Shown here: positions 37,084 to 45,374 of the stretch, in pieces
How positions within the stretch are numbered: the first letter of the stretch is position 1
How the letters are laid out: the number at the start of each line of letters is the position of its first letter
Assembly: GCA_039033995.1 (NCBI GenBank)
Contig: JBCCBP010000005.1
Span: 1 to 64,000, forward strand
Length of the DNA: 64,000 nucleotides
Source: CALBPI01 sp039033995
Lineage (GTDB): Bacteria; Pseudomonadota; Gammaproteobacteria; Steroidobacterales; Woeseiaceae
Direction of reading: 5' to 3'
Notes under the pieces: generated by a model
Databases searched by the model: none
What the model was told of the DNA's origin: nothing
Seen by the model: the letters and a program-made list of their open reading frames with translations, nothing else
Made by a program: the position numbers and the translations under genes

Positions 37084-38020
37084 GCGGCCTAAGACTAAGC
37101 CCTAGTCGACGACCCCATCGTCGCAGCCAGTGTTGGCGGCGAATACGCAGCGTGCGGCTTGGCATCAGCAACCGGACTTCACGCACGGTACCGCTACTGA
37201 GCGTATGTTGGATACGCTCGACGAGCAACGCGGATGCCACAGCGCCGTGCACCATCCCGCCTTGTAGCAGCCGACCGTCATCGTGTATCGGCGCGCTCAA
37301 CTTACCCGTTAGCAGCTGCCACAGTCCGACGGCCCAGTCGTTGTGGCCGCACAACGGCGGCAACGTTTCAACGCGCGTCGCCGACGGTAGCAACCCACCA
37401 CCGTATAACCAAATGCCATTGACGGGCAGCCGGCCCTGCTCCAGACGTGCGGTGTTGACAATCGAGGCATGCATCATCATTTGTAACTCGGTGGTCAATC
37501 GTTGCCAAAGGCGGCTGTCCGCGCCGGTCGCTCGATGATGGCGCAACGGTGCATCGAGCAAACCGGCGGGATGTTCTACGCTCACGTCAATACTATCGCT
37601 CGCCGCCGCTCGAACAATCCACTGCGACGGTGACCAGCGATGCAGTGACCATTGTCGGAGCCGTGCATCGGGATCCGAAGCAAGGCAGTCTTCGATAGCA
37701 CCCTGCGTAACGGCGCTATCGTCGTCGCTGAGGTCATTCATTGGCCATTGACGAAGATGCACGTCCCGCATATCCGCCTGCATGGATACGAGATCGATCT
37801 GGCAAAACCAATCGGAACGGTTTGCCAAAGCGTGTCGGCTCGACCAGATCACCGCAGCGGATGCTTTGAGCATGGCGCTGACATCAATGCTGTTCTGTGT
37901 CCACTCGGCTACCTGTTCGATTCTGAAATCGTTCGACAACGATAGTGGCGGATGACCGGTAAGGTCGTCACGCAGGCACACCGCTGCGCAATCGCCAGCA
38001 AGCGATAAAGGAATTCTCAT
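37070..38020 (-). CDS. Conserved protein of unknown function upstream of recJ
   Basis: The protein has 316 residues, with no signal peptide and no membrane helix. The clearest conserved stretch is LPVNGIWLYGGGLLPS near residue 200, followed by an acidic-aromatic region (CGHNDWAVGLWQLL) and a very basic C-terminus (RTLRIRRQHWLRRWGRR). Proteins with this N-G-x-W-x-x-G-G-G motif are found before recJ in Xanthomonas-like genomes and are sometimes named phosphoglycerate mutase, but I see none of the catalytic metal ligands of that enzyme. It overlaps recJ by 14 bases. I leave the function open. Confidence 0.6.
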   Translation of the reverse strand: MRIPLSLAGDCAAVCLRDDLTGHPPLSLSNDFRIEQVAEWTQNSIDVSAMLKASAAVIWSSRHALANRSDWFCQIDLVSMQADMRDVHLRQWPMNDLSDDDSAVTQGAIEDCLASDPDARLRQWSLHRWSPSQWIVRAAASDSIDVSVEHPAGLLDAPLRHHRATGADSRLWQRLTTELQMMMHASIVNTARLEQGRLPVNGIWLYGGGLLPSATRVETLPPLCGHNDWAVGLWQLLTGKLSAPIHDDGRLLQGGMVHGAVASALLVERIQHTLSSGTVREVRLLMPSRTLRIRRQHWLRRWGRRLGLSLRPRVDD

Positions 38021-38088
38021 GGCATAATTCTACCGGATTTCACGCCGGTCCTGCGCGGCCGGTACTCAATCACGGATGCCATGCCAGA

Positions 38089-38454
38089 ATGCAGTTTTCT
38101 CGCGAACAGCCGGCTGTATATGCCGTGCGTAAGTACGATGCCGAGACAGTCTGGGTCAACGACCAGGCGTTGACGGGCAGCATCGCCATCTCACCGCAGC
38201 AGATCGTGGATACTTTTTCCTGTCCGCAGGTGGCATCACTGTCACCGGCGCACCTCCAACCCCTCCTCGACATGGACCCGGAAGTGATCATCTTGGCGGT
38301 TGGAGATTCAGTGTGCTTTCCACCGGCGGCGGTAATGCGCGAGGTGCAAAAACAAGGGATCGGTATCGAAGTGATGAACGACGGGGCTGCGGTACGCACC
38401 TACAATGTTCTGCTGAGTGAAGAACGCGCGGTGGTTCTCGCGATGATTCGTTGA
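38089..38454 (+). CDS. Mth938-like (DUF498) domain protein
   Basis: The protein has 121 residues, a whole Mth938 fold. It has VYAVRKYDAETVWVND and TGSIAISPQQIV, then PEVIILAVGDSVCFPP, and the end EVMNDGAAVRTYNVLLSEER. The human relative NDUFAF3 is an assembly factor for respiratory complex I; bacterial function is not known. The gene is divergent from the unnamed recJ neighbour and converges on nlpD with 12 bases between. No clear Shine-Dalgarno sequence precedes the ATG. Confidence 0.82.
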   Translation: MQFSREQPAVYAVRKYDAETVWVNDQALTGSIAISPQQIVDTFSCPQVASLSPAHLQPLLDMDPEVIILAVGDSVCFPPAAVMREVQKQGIGIEVMNDGAAVRTYNVLLSEERAVVLAMIR

Positions 38455-38466
38455 ACGACCTACGCG

Positions 38467-39195
38467 TTACCGCTTGGGCAACAACGGCAGCGGATCGACG
38501 GGCTTGCCTGACCGTCTGACCTCGAAATGCAGGCGCGGCTGCTTCGCTGCTGTATCACCCATCGTGGCGATTTTTTGCCCACGCTTGACGCGTTCGCCTT
38601 CGGCCACAAGCAATGCGGCATTGTGACCGTACGCCGACAAAAAATGAGCGTCGTGGCGAATGATGATCAGTTTGCCATAGCCTTTCAGGCCGCCCCCGGA
38701 ATACACGACCTCCCCGCTATCCGCAGCCAGCACCGGTTGACCGCGCTGCCCACTGATCAATACACCTGTGCGCGCTACCTGAGCATCAGGATCGAACGGC
38801 GAGACGACGCGACCACGTGTTGGCCAGGCCCAATTGCGCGGCGACACGGGCGCAGCGCTCACGGCCGCCGATGCCGCGCGGCGCGATGCGGTGGCGGCAG
38901 ACGATCCCGCGGGCGGCGCAGTTAATCTCAGACGCTGACCGGGGTAAATCAGCGTGGCGTCGTGCAGTTTGTTCCAACGCGCCAGTTCGCGCTGATCCAG
39001 GCCAAAACGGAACGCGATCGAATAAAGCGTGTCTCCCGATTTCACGGTATAGCGACCCTTCGCTGCCGAGTCCGCCGATTGGCGCGCGGCGGGCGTTGCT
39101 GGCGCATCCCAATCGAGACCGCAGGCACCGCAGGCAAGCGCCAGGCTCGCGCACAACACCAGGCGACAGACAGCGGTTAACGCACGGCGAGCCAC
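38467..39195 (-). CDS. nlpD: NlpD-like LysM/M23 lipoprotein, amidase activator
   Basis: The protein has 242 residues. A lipoprotein signal (ARRALTAVCRLVLCASLALA, then Cys in the LACG lipobox) is followed by a LysM domain (YTVKSGDTLYSIAFRFGL) and a C-terminal LytM domain (GRVVSPFDPD, KGYGKLIIIRHDAHFLSAYGHN, LHFEVRRSGKPVDPLPLLP). The first zinc-binding His is replaced (GVLISGQRG), as in E. coli NlpD, so it should activate an amidase and not cut the wall itself. GTG 39195 was chosen because GGAG lies seven bases before it. It overlaps yqaA by 19 bases. rpoS, the usual next gene, is absent. Confidence 0.9.
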   Translation of the reverse strand: MARRALTAVCRLVLCASLALACGACGLDWDAPATPAARQSADSAAKGRYTVKSGDTLYSIAFRFGLDQRELARWNKLHDATLIYPGQRLRLTAPPAGSSAATASRRAASAAVSAAPVSPRNWAWPTRGRVVSPFDPDAQVARTGVLISGQRGQPVLAADSGEVVYSGGGLKGYGKLIIIRHDAHFLSAYGHNAALLVAEGERVKRGQKIATMGDTAAKQPRLHFEVRRSGKPVDPLPLLPKR

Positions 39196-39767
39196 AGCAA
39201 CGCTCCAGCGACTACGACTACGCTTGCCCAACCGATCCGATCAACGTACACACGAAGTTGTTGCTCGGCACGTGGACCACCCGCAAAAATCAACCCGGCG
39301 ACCAGGAAAAATCGCGCACCACGTCCGACCAGCGAAGCGATGATAAACGGCACGAAGCTCATACTCGCGGCGCCGGCCCCGATCGTAAACACCTTGTAAG
39401 GAATCGGTGAAAAGCCGGCGATGAAAACGACCCAGACGCCATAGCGCTGAAACCATTCCAGAGATCGCGAATACGCATCCGCGTAATGCGACTCCATCAG
39501 CCACGGCTCGATCGAGCCGATCAGCAGGCTACCAATCAAATAACCCAGCACGCCACCAGCCACCGATGTCATCGTGGTAACGCTAGCAAGGAACCAGGCC
39601 TTGCGACGTTCGGCCAACACCATCGGCGCAAGCATGACATCCGGCGGAATCGGGAAAAACGAAGACTCGGCGAAACTCAATAAACCCAGCCACCACACGG
39701 CGAGACGGTGGCGTGATTTCGCAAGTACCCAATCGTACAGTTGGGTAAATATCCCTGGCTTGTCCAT
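39177..39767 (-). CDS. yqaA: YqaA-family (VTT/SNARE-associated) membrane protein
   Basis: The protein has 196 residues. DedA-like features include LSFAESSFFPIPPDVML, the FIAGFSPIPYKVFTIGAG re-entrant motif and SLVGRGARFFLVAGL, with about four membrane helices. Members of the wider family move lipids such as undecaprenyl phosphate, but YqaA itself is uncharacterised. It lies one base after pcm and overlaps nlpD, so it belongs to the surE-pcm-yqaA-nlpD unit. Confidence 0.87.
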   Translation of the reverse strand: MDKPGIFTQLYDWVLAKSRHRLAVWWLGLLSFAESSFFPIPPDVMLAPMVLAERRKAWFLASVTTMTSVAGGVLGYLIGSLLIGSIEPWLMESHYADAYSRSLEWFQRYGVWVVFIAGFSPIPYKVFTIGAGAASMSFVPFIIASLVGRGARFFLVAGLIFAGGPRAEQQLRVYVDRIGWASVVVVAGALLWLAVR

Positions 39768-39768
39768 G

Positions 39769-40419
39769 TCAGCTCTTCACCAGTGGCACAAAACTGACCG
39801 GGCCGAGATCCGCCTGATGGTATTGATCGTCGTGTCGCCGGATTTTGAGCAGACGCTGGTCGCGGGCCGGCCCCAGCGGCATGATCAGACGCCCATCGGG
39901 CGCGAGCTGCTCGAGCAATGCGGTAGGGATCAACTCGGGCGCTGCCGCGACAATGATGCCGTCGTACGGCCCGTACTTGGGCCAGCCCAGCCAGCCGTCA
40001 CCCTGGCGGTAGCGAATGTTGTAGTGATTAAGCTGCCCCAGACGTCTGCGCGTCTTGTGCAATAACGCCGGCAGGTACTCGACGGTAAAGATCTTTTTCA
40101 CCAATGGCGACAGCACGGCAGTCTGATAACCGCAGCCGGTGCCGATCTCCAGCACATTTTCCAGCGGACCGTCCTCCAGCAATGCCTCGGTCATTCGCGC
40201 AACGATAAATGGCTGACTGATCGTCTGACCCAGTCCGATCGGCAATGCGGTGTCTTCGTAGGCTCGACTCGCCAACGCCTCGTCGACGAATATATGGCGC
40301 GGAACGTCCCGGATGCGCGCCAGTACCGACGGCGAACGGATACCCTGATCTTGCAAACGCTTGATTAGTCGATCGCGCGTCCGTGCCGAAGTCATTCCGA
40401 TGCCACTATGACCACTCAC
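39769..40419 (-). CDS. pcm: Protein-L-isoaspartate O-methyltransferase
   Basis: The protein has 216 residues. The isoaspartate-binding start (DVPRHIFVDEALASRAYEDT, then LPIGLGQTISQP) and the SAM motif (VLEIGTGCGYQTAVL) are complete. It methylates damaged isoaspartyl residues so they can be repaired. The GTG start at 40419 has GAGG seven bases upstream and overlaps the surE stop as GTGA. The ATG at 40395 is a weaker alternative. Confidence 0.96.
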   Translation of the reverse strand: MSGHSGIGMTSARTRDRLIKRLQDQGIRSPSVLARIRDVPRHIFVDEALASRAYEDTALPIGLGQTISQPFIVARMTEALLEDGPLENVLEIGTGCGYQTAVLSPLVKKIFTVEYLPALLHKTRRRLGQLNHYNIRYRQGDGWLGWPKYGPYDGIIVAAAPELIPTALLEQLAPDGRLIMPLGPARDQRLLKIRRHDDQYHQADLGPVSFVPLVKS

Positions 40420-41165
40420 AGCGCTGCCTCAAGCCACTCTGATAATCCAGCGAGCTGGCTGTGACGAGTCAGGTCGATTTGCATCGGTGTCAGTGAGGCA
40501 TAGCCCTGCTCGATCGCGGCGAAATCGGTGCCCTCGCCCGCATCCGCCTCCGCGCCGGCAGGACCGATCCAGTAAACAGGCCGACCGCGCGGGTCGGTTT
40601 GCGCGACGATGGGTTCAGCCCGATGCCGAAATCCCGTGCGAGTCACACGGATACCACGAAGGTCATCCAGCGGTACGTCCGGTACATTGATGTTCAGGAT
40701 ACTATCCGATGGCAAAGGTCTGCGTTGCATGCCTGCTAACACGCGCGCACAAACCTCAGCGGCGGTATCAAAGTGACGACTCTCGTGACCCACCAGCGAC
40801 ACCGCAATCGCCGGCAGGCCCAGGTGGCGACCTTCAATGGCCGCTGCGACCGTACCGGAGTAAATCACGTCGTCGCCGAGATTCGCGCCGTGATTGATCC
40901 CTGAGACAACTATGTCTGGCTCTTCGTCGAGAAAACCGGCGAGTGCCAGATGTACGCAATCAGAGGGGGTGCCGTTGACCGCGTACTGTCGTGGACCGGT
41001 CTCGGTGACGCGTAGCGGCGCGTGCAGCGTGAGCGACGAACTGGCGCCGCTCTGATTGCGGTCCGGCGCCACGACATCGACACGACCGAACGCCATCAAA
41101 CGCTGACTTAGCGTTCGAATGCCTGTCGCCAGATATCCATCATCGTTGCTCACCAGAATTTTCAC
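40416..41165 (-). CDS. surE: SurE, 5'/3'-nucleotidase
   Basis: The protein has 249 residues. Metal-binding NDDGYLATGI at the start, VNGTPSDCVHLAL and SGINHGANLGDDVIYSGTVAAA are the family signatures. It dephosphorylates nucleoside monophosphates and is a conserved partner of pcm. A 143-base divergent gap separates it from the Smr gene, so its promoter probably lies there. Confidence 0.97.
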   Translation of the reverse strand: MKILVSNDDGYLATGIRTLSQRLMAFGRVDVVAPDRNQSGASSSLTLHAPLRVTETGPRQYAVNGTPSDCVHLALAGFLDEEPDIVVSGINHGANLGDDVIYSGTVAAAIEGRHLGLPAIAVSLVGHESRHFDTAAEVCARVLAGMQRRPLPSDSILNINVPDVPLDDLRGIRVTRTGFRHRAEPIVAQTDPRGRPVYWIGPAGAEADAGEGTDFAAIEQGYASLTPMQIDLTRHSQLAGLSEWLEAAL

Positions 41166-41308
41166 AGCTCACCCACCTACCGCGCGTCGCGTAATGATAC
41201 GCAATCCGATGGGCTAGCTGTAGCCAACGGTTCTCTCTTACGGGCTTTCGCTGACTGCCGCAGCGCAGTATCCTCGTCATCGTCTTCGGCAACGGACGAC
41301 ACAGCACC

Positions 41309-41836
41309 ATGGACAACGATGACGACGATCTGTCACTTTTCAGAAACGCTACCGATGGCGTTCGGCGTCTGCGCCATGATCGCGCCGAGACCGCCAACGA
41401 TAAGCCAGCTGCGCGCGCGGAACAGCGGCGTCTCGACGAGGCGTCGGTCATTCAGGAGAGCATGGCCGCTGACATCGAGCAGATCGAATGGCGCAATGGC
41501 GATGCGTTGCGCTACCGACGCCCGGAAGTCGGCGAGCGGACGCTTCGCAAGCTGGCGCGCGGCGGTTACCGCGTCGATGCAGAAGTCGATCTGCACGGCT
41601 ACACGGTCAAGGAGGCCCGCGAGGTGTTGCGCGACTTTTTTGCCGACTGCGATCATTTCCAGTGGCGCTGCGTACGGATCATTCATGGCAAAGGGCTGGG
41701 TTCCGGCCACCGAGGACCGCGCCTGAAAGGCAGTGTCGACAGCTGGTTACGCAAAATGGACAGCGTCGCGGCATTCGTGTCCGCGCGCCAGATCGACGGC
41801 GGTAGCGGCGCCGTTTACGTCCTGCTACGCGGGTGA
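41309..41836 (+). CDS. Smr-domain protein
   Basis: The protein has 175 residues. The N-terminal 85 residues are charged and probably flexible. The Smr domain follows (VDLHGYTVKEAREVL, then VRIIHGKGLGS), with the DLHG and HGxG motifs needed for nuclease activity. Stand-alone Smr proteins such as SmrA nick DNA, and related SmrB cleaves mRNA at collided ribosomes; the DLHG and HGKG boxes cannot decide between them. It overlaps the convergent truD end by 12 bases. Confidence 0.85.
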   Translation: MDNDDDDLSLFRNATDGVRRLRHDRAETANDKPAARAEQRRLDEASVIQESMAADIEQIEWRNGDALRYRRPEVGERTLRKLARGGYRVDAEVDLHGYTVKEAREVLRDFFADCDHFQWRCVRIIHGKGLGSGHRGPRLKGSVDSWLRKMDSVAAFVSARQIDGGSGAVYVLLRG

Positions 41837-42865
41837 GCCCACCCCGTTAAGCTCGGCAACTTCGTTAAGGACCGCGGTGGCATAGCTGCCGGGCGGCAGG
41901 CTGAAGCACAAATCACTGATCTGATCCGAAACAGGCTCCCGCTCAAGGTCTGCGAGCGTCACACGTAACGAGCGCCGTGCTTGCGCCATTCGCGCATTGA
42001 CCAAGGCAGCCGTCAACACAGGCAGCGTGTCGGCAACCTCGTGCTCCAATGCGGCCGCTGTGCCAGCGGTCATCGGCTTGCCGTCTCCCCACAGCGGACC
42101 TGTTGGATGAATGTCGTGATCGGCAAACCGTTGCACCAGAGTGTCAGCGGATTCGTCGGCCGTCGCAAACACCGCGTTCGAACCCTCCATCATCGCCACA
42201 TCACCGTCGATGTTGCGCGCCCAGGTCGACGCCAGAACCCGCTGCTCCAACACGGCATTGAAGATTTGTGCACGCGCCGCTGATAGTGCAAAACCGCGCT
42301 TGTGGCGGGGTAATCGCCGGCCATTTGCCAACGCCTCAGCGAGACGAAGATTCGCGCCATCATGGCCGAAACGCTGAGGGCCAAAGTAGTTGGGGCATCC
42401 GTGCTCACGCAGCCTGGCGATACGCTCATCCAGCGCTTGTGGCGTTATCGCTGCGTGAAACAATCGGATTCTGAAACGGTTACCTGCCAATGTACCGATG
42501 CGCAGTTTGCGATGATGCCGCGCGACCTGCAGTACATCGAAGGCCGCGTCCTGCAGGGCACTCCAGTCGACCTGGCGGCCTGGCAAATGCACGCTGAACC
42601 ATTGGCGAGTGACCGCAAAACGGTCTTTGAGTCCGGCGTAGCTCACCGCTCCGCGACGAACATCGGCAAACCTCGCAAGCCGATCGGCCACCCATTGCGT
42701 ATTCGCCTCACGTTTCTCAACCCACAAGACGTCATGCTCGCCATCGCCGCTCGGTTGCCAGGACGGCAACTCTTCGACGCGAAAATCCTCAGGCTGTCGG
42801 CGAATCTCCGCTGCGCCGAGACGCTCGCCGCTAGCCGGCTCGCGTGGCCAGACATTGGTACTCAT
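41825..42865 (-). CDS. truD: TruD, tRNA pseudouridine-13 synthase
   Basis: The protein has 346 residues. The catalytic motif AGLKDRFAVTRQ holds the active Asp, and NYFGPQRFGHDG and the GFALSAARAQIFN stretch are also diagnostic. It makes pseudouridine 13 in tRNA-Glu. It starts eight bases after ftsB. In most relatives ispD and ispF lie in that gap; here there is no room for them. Confidence 0.96.
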   Translation of the reverse strand: MSTNVWPREPASGERLGAAEIRRQPEDFRVEELPSWQPSGDGEHDVLWVEKREANTQWVADRLARFADVRRGAVSYAGLKDRFAVTRQWFSVHLPGRQVDWSALQDAAFDVLQVARHHRKLRIGTLAGNRFRIRLFHAAITPQALDERIARLREHGCPNYFGPQRFGHDGANLRLAEALANGRRLPRHKRGFALSAARAQIFNAVLEQRVLASTWARNIDGDVAMMEGSNAVFATADESADTLVQRFADHDIHPTGPLWGDGKPMTAGTAAALEHEVADTLPVLTAALVNARMAQARRSLRVTLADLEREPVSDQISDLCFSLPPGSYATAVLNEVAELNGVGSPA

Positions 42866-42873
42866 CCGAAAGG

Positions 42874-43185
42874 TTAGTGGGTTTCGATGATCTGGTAGAA
42901 CGATTCGTTGCGCGCGATCATGCCGAGTTCAGCGCGAGCGCGCTCCTCGGCTGCCTCGAGACCATGCTTCAGATTGCGAACTTCGCCCGCAAGCGTATCG
43001 TTGCGCAAACGGAGTGCCTCGATCTCGAGCTGGGTCTGCGCGACCGCGCCGCGTAGCTTACGTGTCTTGCGTAAGCCATCGGCTGACAACACCAGTTCTG
43101 AACCGGCCCATAGGAACAGCACAGCGAACACCAACAGCGCGATATTCGTGGCTGATCTTTTTTGTCTGTCTGTCACTTCGACCAT
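42874..43185 (-). CDS. ftsB: FtsB, divisome protein
   Basis: The protein has 103 residues. One membrane helix (ATNIALLVFAVLFLWAGSEL) is followed by a coiled coil (TQLEIEALRLRNDTLAGEV) and the short C-terminal tail with ARAELGMIARNESFY. It forms the FtsQLB complex that licenses septal wall synthesis. It follows eno by 32 bases, as in many Gammaproteobacteria. Confidence 0.92.
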   Translation of the reverse strand: MVEVTDRQKRSATNIALLVFAVLFLWAGSELVLSADGLRKTRKLRGAVAQTQLEIEALRLRNDTLAGEVRNLKHGLEAAEERARAELGMIARNESFYQIIETH

Positions 43186-43217
43186 GGCGACCCCAACGCG
43201 AAGCAGTGGCTGCTCCG

Positions 43218-44504
43218 CTAACCAATCGATGTCGGCATCGCATTACGGCCGGCAAAGATGGCTTGCTCCCCAAGCAACTCTTCTATTCGCAGGAGCTGAT
43301 TATACTTCGAAATACGGTCCGAACGCGACAAGGAGCCGGTCTTGATCTGAGTAGCACGCGTACCGACCGCGATATCAGCGATTGTCGCATCGGCGGTTTC
43401 GCCGGATCGGTGTGACACGACCGCCGTGTAGTTGCCATCGATCGCCATATCAATAGCGGCGAGTGTTTCGGTCAGTGTGCCGATCTGATTCGGTTTGATC
43501 AGAATTGAATTGGCGATATCGTCGTCCAGGCCACGTTGCAGAATCGACGTGTTGGTGACAAACAGGTCATCACCCACCAGCTGCACACGCGAGCCGAGCT
43601 TTTTGGTCAATGCGGCCCAGCCGTCCCAATCTGACTCGTCCATACCGTCTTCGACACTGATGATGGGAAACGCATCGCACAGCCCGGCCAGATAGTCGGC
43701 GAAGCCCTGCGCGTCGAACTGGCGATCTTCCGAGGCCAGCGTATAAACGCCATCTTTGTAGAACTCCGAGCTTGCGACATCGAGACCCAGCAAAATATCT
43801 TCACCCGGTCGGTAACCGGCCGTCTCGATGGCCTGCATAATAGTGTCGAGCGCACTCTTGTTCGACGGCAGGTTTGGCGCGAAGCCACCCTCATCACCGA
43901 CGGCGGTATTCATGCCCATGGCCGACAATACTTTGCGCAACGCATGAAAAATCTCAGCTCCGTACCGCAACGACTCGGAAAAGCTCGGCGCACCGACCGG
44001 CAAGATCATGAATTCCTGAATATCCACACTATTGTCGGCGTGGGCACCGCCATTGATGATGTTCATCATTGGTAGCGGCATGACGGTGCTTTCACCCAGC
44101 GTCTTGAACAGCGGCAACTGCTTGCTAATCGCCATCGCCTTGGCGGTCGCCAATGAGACGGCGAGCGTTGCGTTGGCGCCCAGCCGTTGTTTGTTATCTG
44201 TGCCGTCCAGTGACAACAACGCCGCATCGATCCCCGCCTGGTCGGCCGCATCTTTGCCAACCAATGCCTCGCGTATTTCGCCATTGACATTGGCAACCGC
44301 CTGCTGCACGCCCTTGCCCAGATAGCGCTGTGGATCCGCATCCCGCAACTCAACGGCCTCCCTCGATCCCGTCGAGGCGCCGGAAGGCACGCCCGCGCGA
44401 CCAAAACTGCCGTCGGTCAGCCAGACATCAGCCTCTACGGTTGGATTGCCGCGCGAGTCCAAAATCTCGCGGGCCAGAATCCACTTGATGGTTGTATTTT
44501 GCAT
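43218..44504 (-). CDS. eno: Enolase
   Basis: The protein has 428 residues. Signatures seen are AREILDSRGNPTVEADV, SGASTGSREAVELRD, VGDEGGFAPNL, the metal ligands in SVEDGMDESDWDGW, the acid-base Lys in ILIKPNQIGTLTET and SHRSGETAD. It converts 2-phosphoglycerate to phosphoenolpyruvate. The next gene upstream, kdsA, uses PEP. ATG 44504 was chosen over a TTG two codons earlier. Confidence 0.98.
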   Translation of the reverse strand: MQNTTIKWILAREILDSRGNPTVEADVWLTDGSFGRAGVPSGASTGSREAVELRDADPQRYLGKGVQQAVANVNGEIREALVGKDAADQAGIDAALLSLDGTDNKQRLGANATLAVSLATAKAMAISKQLPLFKTLGESTVMPLPMMNIINGGAHADNSVDIQEFMILPVGAPSFSESLRYGAEIFHALRKVLSAMGMNTAVGDEGGFAPNLPSNKSALDTIMQAIETAGYRPGEDILLGLDVASSEFYKDGVYTLASEDRQFDAQGFADYLAGLCDAFPIISVEDGMDESDWDGWAALTKKLGSRVQLVGDDLFVTNTSILQRGLDDDIANSILIKPNQIGTLTETLAAIDMAIDGNYTAVVSHRSGETADATIADIAVGTRATQIKTGSLSRSDRISKYNQLLRIEELLGEQAIFAGRNAMPTSIG

Positions 44505-44528
44505 TGCCAAACGTCCCCGTTGTTGCTG

Positions 44529-45374
44529 TTATCCACCCAGACCGTAATCAGCTTCTGCGAATGGTCTGGCCTTCACCGTGTCATCGATGGTTTTCAGTGT
44601 CGCTAATAAATCGTGCATCTTGTCCAATGGCCAGGCATTGGGACCGTCCGACAGCGCTTTCTCGGGATCTGGATGGGTTTCCATAAAGATGCCGGCGATA
44701 CCCGCCGCCATGGCAGCACGCGCCAACACCGGCACAAACTCGCGCTGACCACCCGATGCGTGCCCCTTGCCGCCCGGCAGTTGTACCGAATGCGTGGCAT
44801 CGAAAACCACTGGCGCACCACTCTGCCGCATCACCGCCAGTGAACGCATATCGGAAATCAGGTTGTTGTAACCGAACGTAAAACCGCGCTCGCATTGCAG
44901 GATCTGCTCGTTGCCCGTCGAGCGCGCTTTCTCGACGACATTGGCCATCTCCCACGGCGATAAAAACTGCCCTTTCTTGATGTTGACGGCTACGCCTTGG
45001 CTCGCGACGTTGACGATAAAGTTGGTCTGACGACACAGGAATGCTGGGGTCTGCATGACGTCCACGACGCTGGCCACCTCCGAAAACGGCGTGTCTTCAT
45101 GCACATCGGTGAGGATCGGTAGCCCGAGCTGATCCTTGACCGCCTGAAGGATTCGAAGGCCTTCCTCCATACCGGGCCCGCGAAAGCTTGCGACCGAGCT
45201 ACGATTCGCCTTGTCGAACGAGGATTTGTAGACCAGACCGATGCCGAGCGATTCGGTGATTTCCTTCAAGCGGCCGGCCGTCTCCATCGTCATCGCTTCG
45301 CTTTCGACGACGCAGTTGCCCGCGATCAAAAAAAACGGCTTGTCGAGGCCAATCTCGATGCCCGCGATATTCAT
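44529..45374 (-). CDS. kdsA: KdsA, 3-deoxy-D-manno-octulosonate 8-phosphate synthase
   Basis: The protein has 281 residues. It joins arabinose 5-phosphate with PEP for the Kdo part of lipopolysaccharide. The motif IAGNCVVES has Asn where metal-dependent enzymes have Cys, so this is the metal-independent class like that of E. coli. YKSSFDKANRSS and DATHSVQLPGG are further signatures. It overlaps pyrG by four bases (ATGA). Confidence 0.97.
   Translation of the reverse strand: MNIAGIEIGLDKPFFLIAGNCVVESEAMTMETAGRLKEITESLGIGLVYKSSFDKANRSSVASFRGPGMEEGLRILQAVKDQLGLPILTDVHEDTPFSEVASVVDVMQTPAFLCRQTNFIVNVASQGVAVNIKKGQFLSPWEMANVVEKARSTGNEQILQCERGFTFGYNNLISDMRSLAVMRQSGAPVVFDATHSVQLPGGKGHASGGQREFVPVLARAAMAAGIAGIFMETHPDPEKALSDGPNAWPLDKMHDLLATLKTIDDTVKARPFAEADYGLGG

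Noticed and set aside
37070..38020. Phosphoglycerate mutase
   Set aside because: Neither the RHG motif of the cofactor-dependent type nor the metal ligands of the independent type are visible.
38467..39195. Active M23 endopeptidase
   Set aside because: The first zinc-binding His is replaced as in NlpD proteins, so it is an amidase activator and not an enzyme; this is normal for the family.
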